Source of the DNA: Ruegeria arenilitoris
Lineage (GTDB): Bacteria > Pseudomonadota > Alphaproteobacteria > Rhodobacterales > Rhodobacteraceae
Direction of reading: 5' to 3'
DNA: 64,000 nt
Assembly (NCBI RefSeq): GCF_013031355.1
Contig: NZ_WPZO01000014.1
Coordinates: 1-64,000, forward strand
Positions 26,357-34,244 of the stretch are shown piece after piece. The notes under the pieces were generated by a model that saw only the letters and a list, made by a program, of their open reading frames with translations, had not been told where the DNA came from and did not search any database. Each line of letters begins with the position of its first letter. Position 1 is the stretch's first letter. The position numbers were made by a program, and so were the translations under genes.

Positions 26357-26385
26357 AAGGCCCGCCAAAGCGGCGGGCCTTTTTC
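26357..26385 (+). terminator. rho-independent terminator of the dgc operon
   Basis: AAGGCCCGCC (26357-26366) pairs with GGCGGGCCTT (26372-26381) around loop AAAGC, followed by a T run. It starts four bases after the aminotransferase stop codon. Confidence 0.9.
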
Positions 26386-26395
26386 GTTCCGGGCG

Positions 26396-26710
26396 TCAGC
26401 CCTTTTTCAAAACGTTTTCTTCGAAGGCGACTTTGAAGGCGGCCTGTTTCTCGGGGCTGGCATCAGTCTGGTAGTTGGCCTTCCACTCATCCATGGTCAT
26501 GCCGTAGAAAATCTCGCGGGCTTCGTCCTTGCCCATTTCGATGCCTTTTTCGTTGGCGGCTTCCTGATACCAGCGGGCCAGGCAGTTGCGGCAGAATCCG
26601 GCCAGATTCATCATGTCGATGTTCTGAACGTCGGTGCGATCTTCCATCAGGTGCTCTTGAAGCCGACGGAACGCGGCGGCCTGAAGTTCGATTTCGGTTT
26701 GCTTGTCCAT
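26396..26710 (-). CDS. DUF1244 family protein
   Basis: 104 residues, soluble and mainly helical. The core NLAGFCRNCLARWYQEAA and the later EIFYGMTMDEWKANYQ are the conserved parts of this short alphaproteobacterial family. Two cysteines three residues apart (CRNC) could bind metal. The function is unknown. It stands alone, tail to tail with the D-amino acid operon. Confidence 0.85.
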   Translation of the reverse strand: MDKQTEIELQAAAFRRLQEHLMEDRTDVQNIDMMNLAGFCRNCLARWYQEAANEKGIEMGKDEAREIFYGMTMDEWKANYQTDASPEKQAAFKVAFEENVLKKG

Positions 26711-26781
26711 GGTCTGGCTCCGGATGACAGTTTTGTTGTCTCTGACCTAGCGGTCCTGTGGTGATGTTTCAACACGGTGGC

Positions 26782-27021
26782 TCAGGCCAGTTTCAAAGCC
26801 AGCCAGGGGACGATGCAGAAGATCAAGGTCAGGATTTTATAATTCGCCAAATACCGGAAATACGCTCGTTTCACATCCGGACGCTCCATCTGGAACATCC
26901 GGCCATGAACACCTGCGATCCAATCCTGCAACAGCACGATCATCAGGGTCGTGAAAAGCAAAACCGCGATATTGAGCACCGCCATCCAGCCAAAGACGGA
27001 GGTCAGAAACTCCTGAGTCAT
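26782..27021 (-). CDS. small inner-membrane protein (DUF6868-like)
   Basis: 79 residues from the ATG at 27021, with GGAGG upstream. The longer frame to 27069 lacks support. There are two hydrophobic segments, at about 10-33 (AVLNIAVLLFTTLMIVLLQ) and 57-76 (KILTLIFCIVPWLALKL), with a short polar loop containing MFQMERPDVKRAYF. This matches a small family of marine bacterial membrane proteins of unknown role. The family name is from memory and less certain than the topology. Confidence 0.7.
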   Translation of the reverse strand: MTQEFLTSVFGWMAVLNIAVLLFTTLMIVLLQDWIAGVHGRMFQMERPDVKRAYFRYLANYKILTLIFCIVPWLALKLA

Positions 27022-27081
27022 GATCGCCTCCTTTCCCCTTAATATATGGGGATCAGCGGCCGACCCCACAATGAGGTGTGA

Positions 27082-27819
27082 TCAAAGGCCGCTGTCAGCC
27101 AGAGCATCCTGAAGGATCACGGCCATGCGCTCGGCCCAGGCGCGTTGACCGGTGTGGTCGGCGATCAGGTCGTTGCGCAGCTCGATCAGGGCGTTCGGGC
27201 GGCCATGGGCGGAACAGTGGCGGTCAATCGCGTCACCGGGCAGGACACCGGTATAGGGTTCGTTGACGCCTACGCACAGATCGCCCTCGGCCCCGAGCCG
27301 GTTGACCAGCGGGCGCGAGAACCGTTCGTCCGGCGTGTGCAGTACACCGATGTGCCACGGGCGTGGCGCACGACCGCGCAGCTGGCGGGTAAAGGAATGC
27401 ATCGACACGATCACCGCGTGGGGCAGGCCCGCCATGCGCCCAAGCGCTTCATGGTAAGGGCGATAGCACATGTTCAAGCGCCGTTCGCGTTCAGCCGCGT
27501 CGGCGTGGCGGTTGCCGGGGATAATCGAGCCGTCATAGAGCTTCATCAGCAGGGTCGGATCGTCCTCGCCCCTGTTCGGGTCAATCACGAGGCGCGAGAA
27601 ATTTGCTGCAATCACCGGCGCGTTCAGGATCTCGCCTAAATGCTTGGACACTTCATAGGCGCCGACGTCATAAGCGATGTGACGCTCCATATCCTCGCGC
27701 GGCAGGCCGAGGTCGCCACCATTGATTTCGGGTGGCACTGTATTGGTTGCATGGTCGCATGTGATCAGCCAGCGCGACGGGCGATCAGCGCCGTGGATAA
27801 AAAACGGAGAATACGTCAT
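27082..27819 (-). CDS. N-formylglutamate amidohydrolase family protein
   Basis: 245 residues from ATG 27819. The family N-terminus (PFFIHGADRPSRWLITCDHATNTVP) supports this over the longer frame, although the ribosome-binding site is weak. Zinc-site-type residues are in ITCDHATN, and the SMHSFTR motif follows near the middle. Relatives such as HutG hydrolyse N-formyl-L-glutamate at the end of histidine degradation. No hut genes are nearby. It lies 1.3 kb from the dgc operon, whose pathway needs an N-acyl-glutamate hydrolase, so an N-acylglutamate substrate deserves testing. Confidence 0.82.
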   Translation of the reverse strand: MTYSPFFIHGADRPSRWLITCDHATNTVPPEINGGDLGLPREDMERHIAYDVGAYEVSKHLGEILNAPVIAANFSRLVIDPNRGEDDPTLLMKLYDGSIIPGNRHADAAERERRLNMCYRPYHEALGRMAGLPHAVIVSMHSFTRQLRGRAPRPWHIGVLHTPDERFSRPLVNRLGAEGDLCVGVNEPYTGVLPGDAIDRHCSAHGRPNALIELRNDLIADHTGQRAWAERMAVILQDALADSGL

Positions 27820-27952
27820 AAGCCTGTCATCTAGTTTGTCGCAGGTGTAGGGCAGTTGCTTTGAAAAGGGAATTGCGCAATAAGCAGCGTGAAGCAATGT
27901 TTGCGGTAACATTTATGCGAAACCAAGAGATGACGTCAGGAGAACACCATCA

Positions 27953-29398
27953 ATGCGACGCCTGAGAAATGTAAAAATCGTGGCGACGCTGGGACCGGCG
28001 TCCAATGACTATGACATGATCCGCGCCCTGCACGAGGCCGGTGCTGATGTGTTCCGCCTGAACATGAGCCACGGCAGTCACGACGAGATCCGCGAGCGGC
28101 ACCGGATTATCCGGCAGGTGGAAAAGGATCTGGACAGCCCGATCGCCATCCTGGCCGATCTTCAGGGTCCGAAACTGCGCGTGGGCGAGTTCGCCAATGG
28201 AGCCGAGGAACTGGAGGAGGGCGCCACTTTCCGGCTGGACCTTGATCCGGCACCCGGCGACGTAGGCCGCGTGTGCCTGCCGCACCCCGAGATTTTCGCA
28301 GCCCTTGAGCCGGGCGCACGTCTGTTGGTCAATGACGGCAAGATCCGTCTGATCGTACAAGACTGCGGCCAGGATTTCGCAAATTGTACGGTCGAGGTCG
28401 GCGGTACCATCTCGAACCGCAAAGGCGTCAACGTGCCCGATGTGGTGCTGCCTCTGGCGGCACTTTCGGCCAAGGATCGCGACGATCTGGAATTTGTCTG
28501 CCAGTTGGGCGTCGACTGGCTAGCGCTGAGCTTTGTTCAGCGCGCCAAGGACGTGTTCGAGGCCCGCGCGCTGGCTGACGGCCGTGCCTCGATCCTGTCC
28601 AAGATCGAAAAGCCTGCGGCGGTTGAAGCCTTTGACGACATCCTCGACGCCTCGGATGGGATCATGGTCGCGCGCGGCGATCTGGGGGTCGAACTGCCGG
28701 TGTCTGCCGTGCCGCCCATCCAGAAACGTCTGGTTCGGAAATGCCGCGGCGCTGCCAAGCCGGTGATCGTGGCCACCCAGATGCTGGAGAGCATGATCGA
28801 AAGCCCGATGCCCACCCGGGCCGAGGTATCGGACGTGGCAACCGCCATCTATGAGGGTACCGACGCCATTATGCTGAGTGCTGAGTCCGCGGCGGGCTCG
28901 TACCCGGTCGAGGCTGTGCAGACCATGAACAAGGTCGCCATCGAGGTTGAGGCCGACCCGACTTATATGCAGATCATTTCCGCTTCGCGCAGCGCGAAGG
29001 GCACAACGATTGCTGATGGGATTGTGGCCGCCGCGCGTGAGATTGCGGAAAAGACCGATATCAAGGCGATCTGCTGTTTCACCCAAAGTGGCACCACGGC
29101 GCTGCTGACTGCACGGGAACGTCCCAGTGTGCCGATCATCGCCATGACACCGGCCACCGGAACCGCACGGCGTCTGTGCCTGAGCTGGGGTTGCCACTGC
29201 GTGATGACGCCCGAGCTGGAGCGGTTCAAGGGTGCCGTCGTCAACGCGGCCCGCGCGGCGCGGGCAGGCGGATTTGCGGCCGAAGCGGATCAGATCGTTG
29301 TGACTGCCGGTGTCCCCTTCAACGTGCCGGGAACCACCAATATTCTGCGTATCGCACCGTGTGATGAGCGTCTGATCTACAACACGGACCCGGGCTGA
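27953..29398 (+). CDS. pyk: pyruvate kinase
   Basis: 481 residues starting after CAGGAGAACACC. The TIM-barrel signature ILSKIEKPAAV and the metal site MVARGDLGVELP are present, with a B domain inserted at about 70-170 and a C-terminal allosteric domain from about 345 (CCFTQSGTTALLTARERPSVPIIAMTP). It transfers phosphate from phosphoenolpyruvate to ADP in the last glycolytic step. It is divergent from the N-formylglutamate amidohydrolase-like gene and has its own weak terminator. Confidence 0.96.
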   Translation: MRRLRNVKIVATLGPASNDYDMIRALHEAGADVFRLNMSHGSHDEIRERHRIIRQVEKDLDSPIAILADLQGPKLRVGEFANGAEELEEGATFRLDLDPAPGDVGRVCLPHPEIFAALEPGARLLVNDGKIRLIVQDCGQDFANCTVEVGGTISNRKGVNVPDVVLPLAALSAKDRDDLEFVCQLGVDWLALSFVQRAKDVFEARALADGRASILSKIEKPAAVEAFDDILDASDGIMVARGDLGVELPVSAVPPIQKRLVRKCRGAAKPVIVATQMLESMIESPMPTRAEVSDVATAIYEGTDAIMLSAESAAGSYPVEAVQTMNKVAIEVEADPTYMQIISASRSAKGTTIADGIVAAAREIAEKTDIKAICCFTQSGTTALLTARERPSVPIIAMTPATGTARRLCLSWGCHCVMTPELERFKGAVVNAARAARAGGFAAEADQIVVTAGVPFNVPGTTNILRIAPCDERLIYNTDPG

Positions 29399-29421
29399 CC
29401 CATACGGTAAAGCCTCTTTCC

Positions 29422-29452
29422 CACCGCTGGCTTGCGGTGTTTGCCTATTTTT
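29422..29452 (+). terminator. probable terminator of pyk
   Basis: CACCGC / GCGGTG stem (29422-29427, 29434-29439) with loop TGGCTT, followed by TTT and then a TTTTTT run a few bases on. Shorter than the other terminators in the window. Confidence 0.55.
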
Positions 29453-29594
29453 TGGGCGAAAAAAGTGTAATAATATCAACAGAAAGCCGGACTCTGGGTT
29501 GAGTTCGGCAATTTCCCCTCTGTTTTTCGGTGTTTTTCCCGGATACTGGTTCGCGTGGGCAGTCTACTCAGAAAGTTCCAGGTTCCGGCTGCCC

Positions 29595-29616
29595 TGCCGG
29601 GGACACGGCCCCGGCA
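29595..29616 (+). promoter_or_regulatory. hairpin in uspA leader
   Basis: TGCCGGGG and CCCCGGCA form a perfect eight-base stem with a six-base loop, ending 16 bases before the GGAGG of the UspA gene. No T run follows, so it is more likely a leader structure than a terminator. Confidence 0.4.
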
Positions 29617-29642
29617 CAATCATAAAATAACGGAGGAACGTC

Positions 29643-30080
29643 ATGACAACGAAAATTGTCATTGGACTGGACGGGACAGAAACCGGGGAACGTGCGATCA
29701 CCTTTGCCAAGGATTTGGCCGGGCGGATCGGATCATGTGAATTGCTAGTGGTTTACGTGATCGAATGGTCCCCTTTCACTTTCCAGACACCTGAAGAAAA
29801 CGCGCTGCGTCACAAGCGGCGCGAGGAAGAGGTCGAACTGGCCACCAACCGCATTGTCACTCCTGCGGTAGATGCGCTGAAGGCAGAAGGTTTCGCAGCG
29901 CATGGCATTGTGCGCCATGGTGACGTGGCCGAAACGCTGAATGCGATAACGGTCGAAAACGGCGGTACCCAGATTATCGTCGGGCGCGCCTCGGCGGACG
30001 GGTTCAAGAAACGCCTGTTCGGCAGCTCGACCCAGAATCTGGTCATGCACGCTGATGTGCCGGTCACTGTCGTGAACTGA
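29643..30080 (+). CDS. universal stress protein UspA family
   Basis: 145 residues with the single-domain Usp fold: KIVIGLDGTETGERAITFAKDLA at the start, IIVGRASADGFKKRLFGSST near the end and VPVTVV as the last strand. The ATP-binding G-x2-G-x9-G-S signature is partly degenerate at its second glycine. The gene ends 14 bases before the sodium:alanine symporter gene, so the two are probably cotranscribed. Usp proteins paired with transporters often modulate transport. That role is inference. Confidence 0.88.
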   Translation: MTTKIVIGLDGTETGERAITFAKDLAGRIGSCELLVVYVIEWSPFTFQTPEENALRHKRREEEVELATNRIVTPAVDALKAEGFAAHGIVRHGDVAETLNAITVENGGTQIIVGRASADGFKKRLFGSSTQNLVMHADVPVTVVN

Positions 30081-30094
30081 GGGGAGTGACGAGT

Positions 30095-31645
30095 ATGAAT
30101 ACGCTTCAAAGACTGAGCTTTGCTGCATCCGCAGTTCTGTTCGCCAGCCCCGCATTTGCGCAGGAAGCACCGGGTCTGGATGATAAGATCAATCAGGCAT
30201 TCGCCGACTTCACCGGACCGTTTGTCAGCTTTATCTTCGCGCCGTTCCCGGGAACGGGGTTCCCATGGATCGTGGGATGGCTGGTGATCGCGGCGACGGT
30301 GTTTTCGCTGTATTTCGCCTTTGTGCAGTTCCGCTTTTTTGGACACGCTGTCAGCCTTGTGAAAGGTGATTATTCCGATCCCAACGACGCGGGTGAGGTC
30401 AGCCACTTTCAGGCGTTGGCTACTGCGCTTTCGGGCACGGTCGGTCTGGGTAACATCGCCGGTGTGGCGGTGGCCGTCGGAATCGGCGGGCCGGGTGCTA
30501 CGTTCTGGATGATCATGGCGGGCCTGCTGGGCATGGCCTCGAAGTTCACCGAATGTACGCTGGGCGTGAAGTACCGCAACGAATACGAGGACGGCACCGT
30601 TTCGGGTGGTCCGATGTATTACATGTCCAAGGGATTCAGCGAACTGGGCCTGCCGGGCGGTAAGATTCTGGCCGTTCTGTTCTCGATCTTCTGTATTCTT
30701 GGCGCGCTGGGCGGGGGCAATATGTTCCAGGCCAACCAGGCGCACCAGCAGATCGCAGGTATTACCGGTGACTATCCCGGCTGGATAACTGGCCTGGTCT
30801 TCGCCGGCATCGTGTTTGCGGTGATCGTGGGCGGCCTGAAATCCATCGCACGCGTGACCGAAAAGGTCGTGCCCTTCATGGGCGTTATGTATGTGGTGGC
30901 CGCGCTGGTCATCATCATCATGCATGCAGATCAGATCGGCTGGGCATTCGGCCAGATCTTCGCAGGTGCCTTCACGGGTCTCGGCGTGGCTGGTGGTATG
31001 GTTGGCGCGCTGATCCAGGGCTTCCGTCGTGCGGCGTTCTCGAACGAAGCGGGCGTTGGTTCTGCTGCGATTGCGCACTCGGCCGTGCGGACGAGCGAGC
31101 CGATCACCGAAGGCTTCGTGTCGCTGCTGGAGCCGTTCATCGATACGGTTGTGATCTGTACCATGACCGCGCTGGTGATCATCATCACCCAGCAGCTGAT
31201 CATTGATCCGCAAACCGGTCTTTACATGCTGAACGAAGATGGCGGCGGTATTGCAACCGTTGACGGAAACTCGGGCGTCAGCCTGACCTCGGCGGCCTTT
31301 GCCAGCGCCTTTGGCTGGTTCCCGTATGTGCTGGCCGTTGCTGTGGTTCTGTTTGCCTTCTCGACCATGATCAGCTGGTCCTACTACGGCCTGAAAGCTT
31401 GGACCTATCTGTTCGGCGAGGGCCACACCAAGGAACTGGTGTTCAAGATCATCTTCTGCGTCTTCGTCGTGATCGGTGCGGCGGCCAACCTTGGCCCGGT
31501 CATCGACTTCTCGGACGCGGCGATCTTTGCGATGGCGGTTGTGAACGTCTTTGCGCTCTACTTCCTGATGAAAGTGGTGCGGGAAGAGCTGGCCAGCTAT
31601 TCGGCTCGCCTGAAAAGCGGCGAGATCCGCAAATTCGAGCACTAA
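30095..31645 (+). CDS. sodium:alanine symporter (AGCS family) with N-terminal signal-like segment
   Basis: 516 residues from the ATG at 30095, after GGGGAG. About 10-11 membrane helices follow. The AGCS signature ALSGTVGLGNIAGVAVAVGIGGPGA appears as ATALSGTVGLGNIAG, and the conserved GGPMYYMSKG lies at about 170. Residues 1-26 (SAVLFASPAFAQEA) look like a cleavable Sec signal with an AFA-QE site, placing the following loop in the periplasm. The protein imports alanine or glycine with sodium. It may take up the alanine produced or exchanged by the AsdA/AspT and D-amino acid systems of the same window. Confidence 0.9.
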   Translation: MNTLQRLSFAASAVLFASPAFAQEAPGLDDKINQAFADFTGPFVSFIFAPFPGTGFPWIVGWLVIAATVFSLYFAFVQFRFFGHAVSLVKGDYSDPNDAGEVSHFQALATALSGTVGLGNIAGVAVAVGIGGPGATFWMIMAGLLGMASKFTECTLGVKYRNEYEDGTVSGGPMYYMSKGFSELGLPGGKILAVLFSIFCILGALGGGNMFQANQAHQQIAGITGDYPGWITGLVFAGIVFAVIVGGLKSIARVTEKVVPFMGVMYVVAALVIIIMHADQIGWAFGQIFAGAFTGLGVAGGMVGALIQGFRRAAFSNEAGVGSAAIAHSAVRTSEPITEGFVSLLEPFIDTVVICTMTALVIIITQQLIIDPQTGLYMLNEDGGGIATVDGNSGVSLTSAAFASAFGWFPYVLAVAVVLFAFSTMISWSYYGLKAWTYLFGEGHTKELVFKIIFCVFVVIGAAANLGPVIDFSDAAIFAMAVVNVFALYFLMKVVREELASYSARLKSGEIRKFEH

Positions 31646-31652
31646 ACCCTTC

Positions 31653-31680
31653 CACCGGGGCGGCCAGTGCTGCCCCGGTG
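31653..31680 (+). terminator. hairpin after symporter gene
   Basis: CACCGGGGC and GCCCCGGTG form a perfect nine-base stem with a ten-base loop, eight bases after the stop codon. No T run follows, so it may terminate weakly or protect the 3' end. Confidence 0.45.
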
Positions 31681-31827
31681 CCTGACCACCCTGCGAAAAG
31701 CGCAGATTCTGGTCCAAACCCCCTTGCCAGTATGACCGAACTTGCGTAAACGGCGCTTCTGATCGCGTGACCGGCCGAGATGGCATGCCGAGTCGCGTTT
31801 AGTACCGAACCCTGAAAGGAGACGGAA

Positions 31828-32028
31828 ATGCCTAAGATGAAGACCAAGTCGAGCGCCAAGAAGCGCTTTAAGGTGACTGCGACCGGTAAGGTCCTTGCTG
31901 GCCAGGCCGGCAAACGGCACGGCATGATCAAGCGGACCAAGAAGTTCATCCGCGACGCCCGTGGCAACACCACCCTGTCCGCCCCCGACGCCAAGATCGT
32001 CAAGGGCTACATGCCCTACGACCGCTAA
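31828..32028 (+). CDS. rpmI: 50S ribosomal protein L35
   Basis: 66 residues beginning [16 protein letters not shown], the standard L35 start, and ending GYMPYDR. The ATG follows AAAGGAGA. It lies 14 bases before rplT. infC is not adjacent, so this pair has its own promoter in the 182 bases upstream. Confidence 0.98.
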   Translation: MPKMKTKSSAKKRFKVTATGKVLAGQAGKRHGMIKRTKKFIRDARGNTTLSAPDAKIVKGYMPYDR

Positions 32029-32042
32029 GAGGAGATTAAGAG

Positions 32043-32408
32043 ATGTCCCGCGTTAAAGGTGGAACCGTAACTCACGCCCGTCACAAGAAGGTCATCAAGG
32101 CCGCCAAAGGTTACTATGGCCGCCGCAAGAGCACCTTCAAGGTTGCCCGTCAGGCCGTCGACAAGGCCAACCAGTATGCAACCCGCGACCGCAAGAACCG
32201 CAAGCGCAACTTCCGCGCGCTGTGGATCCAGCGTATCAACGCTGCTGTCCGTTCGCATGACGAAGCACTGACATATTCCCGCTTCATCAACGGCCTGAAC
32301 CTGGCCGGTATCGAAGTGGACCGCAAAGTTCTGGCCGACCTGGCCGTGCACGAACCGGAAGCGTTCGGCGCGATCGTCGCCAAAGCTCAGGCCGCTCTGG
32401 CTGCCTGA
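32043..32408 (+). CDS. rplT: 50S ribosomal protein L20
   Basis: 121 residues beginning [20 protein letters not shown], with the basic N-terminal helix and the globular C-terminal half ([17 protein letters not shown] appears as [10 protein letters not shown]). L20 is needed for early 50S assembly and in some bacteria represses its own operon. It is cotranscribed with rpmI and followed by a terminator. Confidence 0.98.
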   Translation: MSRVKGGTVTHARHKKVIKAAKGYYGRRKSTFKVARQAVDKANQYATRDRKNRKRNFRALWIQRINAAVRSHDEALTYSRFINGLNLAGIEVDRKVLADLAVHEPEAFGAIVAKAQAALAA

Positions 32409-32437
32409 TCCTCTTTTCAGAGAGACAGTGAATGAAG

Positions 32438-32464
32438 GGCCGTCCCATGTGGGCGGCCTTTTTT
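32438..32464 (+). terminator. rho-independent terminator of rpmI-rplT
   Basis: GGCCGTCC pairs with GGGCGGCC (one G-T) around loop CATGT, followed by six T residues. Confidence 0.92.
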
Positions 32465-32612
32465 GTTTTGTGTTCATTCAGACGATTACTTCCGACACCA
32501 AACGCTCGGGCTGAATCCTGATTGTCGACGAATTAAGAAAACTTAATCCAAACCCGCTATGCGCAGCTATGAACCATCAACACATGAAGCTTACCTAATA
32601 GGAGTGAGCACC

Positions 32613-32783
32613 ATGAAATATACTGCTGCTTTGGGTCTCGTTGCCCTAAACCTGGCTGTTCTGAGTGGGCCAGCCCTTGCCGATTGTTACTTCGGAACTG
32701 ATGCGGTGACCGGCGCCGAGACAATCATCTGCGAAACGGATGGGGGCTTTTCCAGCTGGGGAACGATGATCGCTGAAGCGTGA
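32613..32783 (+). CDS. small secreted protein, 56 aa
   Basis: The ATG at 32613 follows AGGAGTGAGCACC. A signal peptide of about 22 residues (ALGLVALNLAVLSGPALA) leaves a mature peptide of about 34 residues. It holds two cysteines, C24 in DCYFGTD and C40 in IICETDG, which could form one disulfide. I do not recognise a family. It precedes the secreted phosphatase gene by 44 bases on the same strand, so a joint transcript is possible. Confidence 0.65.
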   Translation: MKYTAALGLVALNLAVLSGPALADCYFGTDAVTGAETIICETDGGFSSWGTMIAEA

Positions 32784-32827
32784 AGCTTTTTGTCAGAGCC
32801 TGTTGAATAATCTGAAAGGAAACGGCC

Positions 32828-33511
32828 GTGCTTAAGAGTACAATTGCTGTTGTTGCCTTCGTGGCTTTTGCTGGCCCTGCCATATCGAGCCAGTTCTATC
32901 CGGCGAACAGTCTTGACAGTGTGGCACTGATCGGACCTCCGGCAGAGCCAGGATCAGTTGAGTTCGACATGGAAATGTTCACCGTCCTGTGGCTGCAGGA
33001 GAGCCGAACCCCTGAACAGATGGCGTTTGTTCAAAAGTCCGTCGACCTGGACCGCTTCGCACCTATCGTTGCAACCGGGTTGCTGGATGTGGACACACAA
33101 GTATTGGGTGAAACGCTAGAGCAGATTATCGATGAAGTTCGCGACGACTATAATCTGGTCAAAGCGAATTACGATATTCCGCGGCCTTTCGTGATCAACG
33201 ACGCTGTTGAACCCGTCGCGACGGCATTCCCCGTGACGTCATATCCAAGCGGGCACACGATCCGCGCAATAGTCTATACGTCGGTCCTTTCGGATATCTT
33301 TCCCGAGCATTCCGAACAGCTTGAAGCTCTTGGGCGTGAAATCGGCTACGGTCGTGTGATCGGAGGCGTTCACTATCCAATGGACGTCAAATCCGGACAG
33401 GTGCTGGGTGATGCCTACATGGATGTGATACGGGAACAGCCTGCCTATCAGGATGCGTTGAGTGCTATCCGGAACGAGAAAAGCAACGAAGCCCTGCCAG
33501 TCACGCAATAA
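32828..33511 (+). CDS. secreted PAP2-superfamily acid phosphatase (class A NSAP-like)
   Basis: 227 residues with a GTG start after AAAGGA and a signal peptide ending near AISS (20). The three phosphatase motifs are present: K112-x6-R119-P120, P140-S-G-H143 and R176-x5-H182-x3-D186. In the third, the usual serine before the arginine is glycine (G175). The layout matches class A non-specific acid phosphatases such as PhoN, which hydrolyse phosphomonoesters in the periplasm. A phosphate-scavenging role is plausible. No Pho box was found by eye. Confidence 0.83.
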   Translation: MLKSTIAVVAFVAFAGPAISSQFYPANSLDSVALIGPPAEPGSVEFDMEMFTVLWLQESRTPEQMAFVQKSVDLDRFAPIVATGLLDVDTQVLGETLEQIIDEVRDDYNLVKANYDIPRPFVINDAVEPVATAFPVTSYPSGHTIRAIVYTSVLSDIFPEHSEQLEALGREIGYGRVIGGVHYPMDVKSGQVLGDAYMDVIREQPAYQDALSAIRNEKSNEALPVTQ

Positions 33512-33664
33512 GCGTTGCCAGAGTGCACCCAAGGGGGCGTCGCTCAATGGAGCAGTGGGTTTCGGCTTCGCGGAAACGGAAGGATGCCACCCAATTTCCC
33601 GCACGTGCCAGCAGCTGAATTGCGGATGCGGTGGACGTCTCTCGCTTTTACCGTGGGTGTTGGG

Positions 33665-34123
33665 TTACTTGCTGTCCTTCTTCACCAACTGCGCCGCAAA
33701 GGCCACGCCCGTGCCCGGTCCGGCATAAGTGACCATGATCACGTCATCCAGATAGACCCCGTTGAAAATACCGGCCGAAACGTCCTCTCCCGATATCCCG
33801 GCCTCGGCCAGTACAAAGCGGGTGGGATCGTCCAGGCTGAATGTGCCCATCGCTTCTTCGACGATCCAATCGGTGTCTCCGATCCGGCGCCAACGGTTGG
33901 TGGCGGTGATCAGGTTGCCATCGAGCTTGGTGATCTCCAACTCCATCTCGGTCTTCAATAGACCCTTTTCGTGGTTCGGGTTTGATTTGGCAAAAGCCAC
34001 CAGATAGGTGCCGTGCCATGTGCCGACGATCTGAGGGAAACCGCTACCGTCTTCGGCGCTGGCAGGGGCGGCGATGGAAAGTGCAAGAATCGTGATCATG
34101 CTTCGAAGGAAACTGAATGCCAT
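33665..34123 (-). CDS. hypothetical secreted protein
   Basis: 152 residues from the ATG at 34123, preceded by AGGAGAT. The signal peptide covers about 1-23 (SMITILALSIAAPASA). The mature part begins GFPQIVGTWHGTY and looks like an all-beta, lipocalin-like small barrel, with ITATNRWRRIGDTDW and FNGVYLDDVIMVTYAG. I do not know the family. It stands alone between the phosphatase gene and the aminotransferase gene. Confidence 0.75.
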   Translation of the reverse strand: MAFSFLRSMITILALSIAAPASAEDGSGFPQIVGTWHGTYLVAFAKSNPNHEKGLLKTEMELEITKLDGNLITATNRWRRIGDTDWIVEEAMGTFSLDDPTRFVLAEAGISGEDVSAGIFNGVYLDDVIMVTYAGPGTGVAFAAQLVKKDSK

Positions 34124-34196
34124 GGGGTATCTCCTGAATTGAATGGCCACAGGCTACCCGAGTTCAGGAGTTTGGCAAAACACGGTCCAAAAACGA

Positions 34197-34221
34197 AAAA
34201 ACCGGCGCGGTGGGCGCCGGT
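34197..34221 (-). terminator. rho-independent terminator of the aminotransferase gene
   Basis: ACCGGCGC (34201-34208) pairs with GCGCCGGT (34214-34221). On the minus strand it is followed by a run of six T. It lies 24 bases after the aminotransferase stop. Confidence 0.88.
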
Positions 34222-34244
34222 TTTCTTATGAACAGTGCGGGGCC

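Noticed and set aside
29810-31786. 658-codon minus-strand frame across the UspA and symporter genes
   Set aside because: The plus strand encodes two proteins with clear family motifs. The minus translation is rich in His, Arg, Asp and Gln, as expected from antisense reading of a GC-rich membrane-protein gene.
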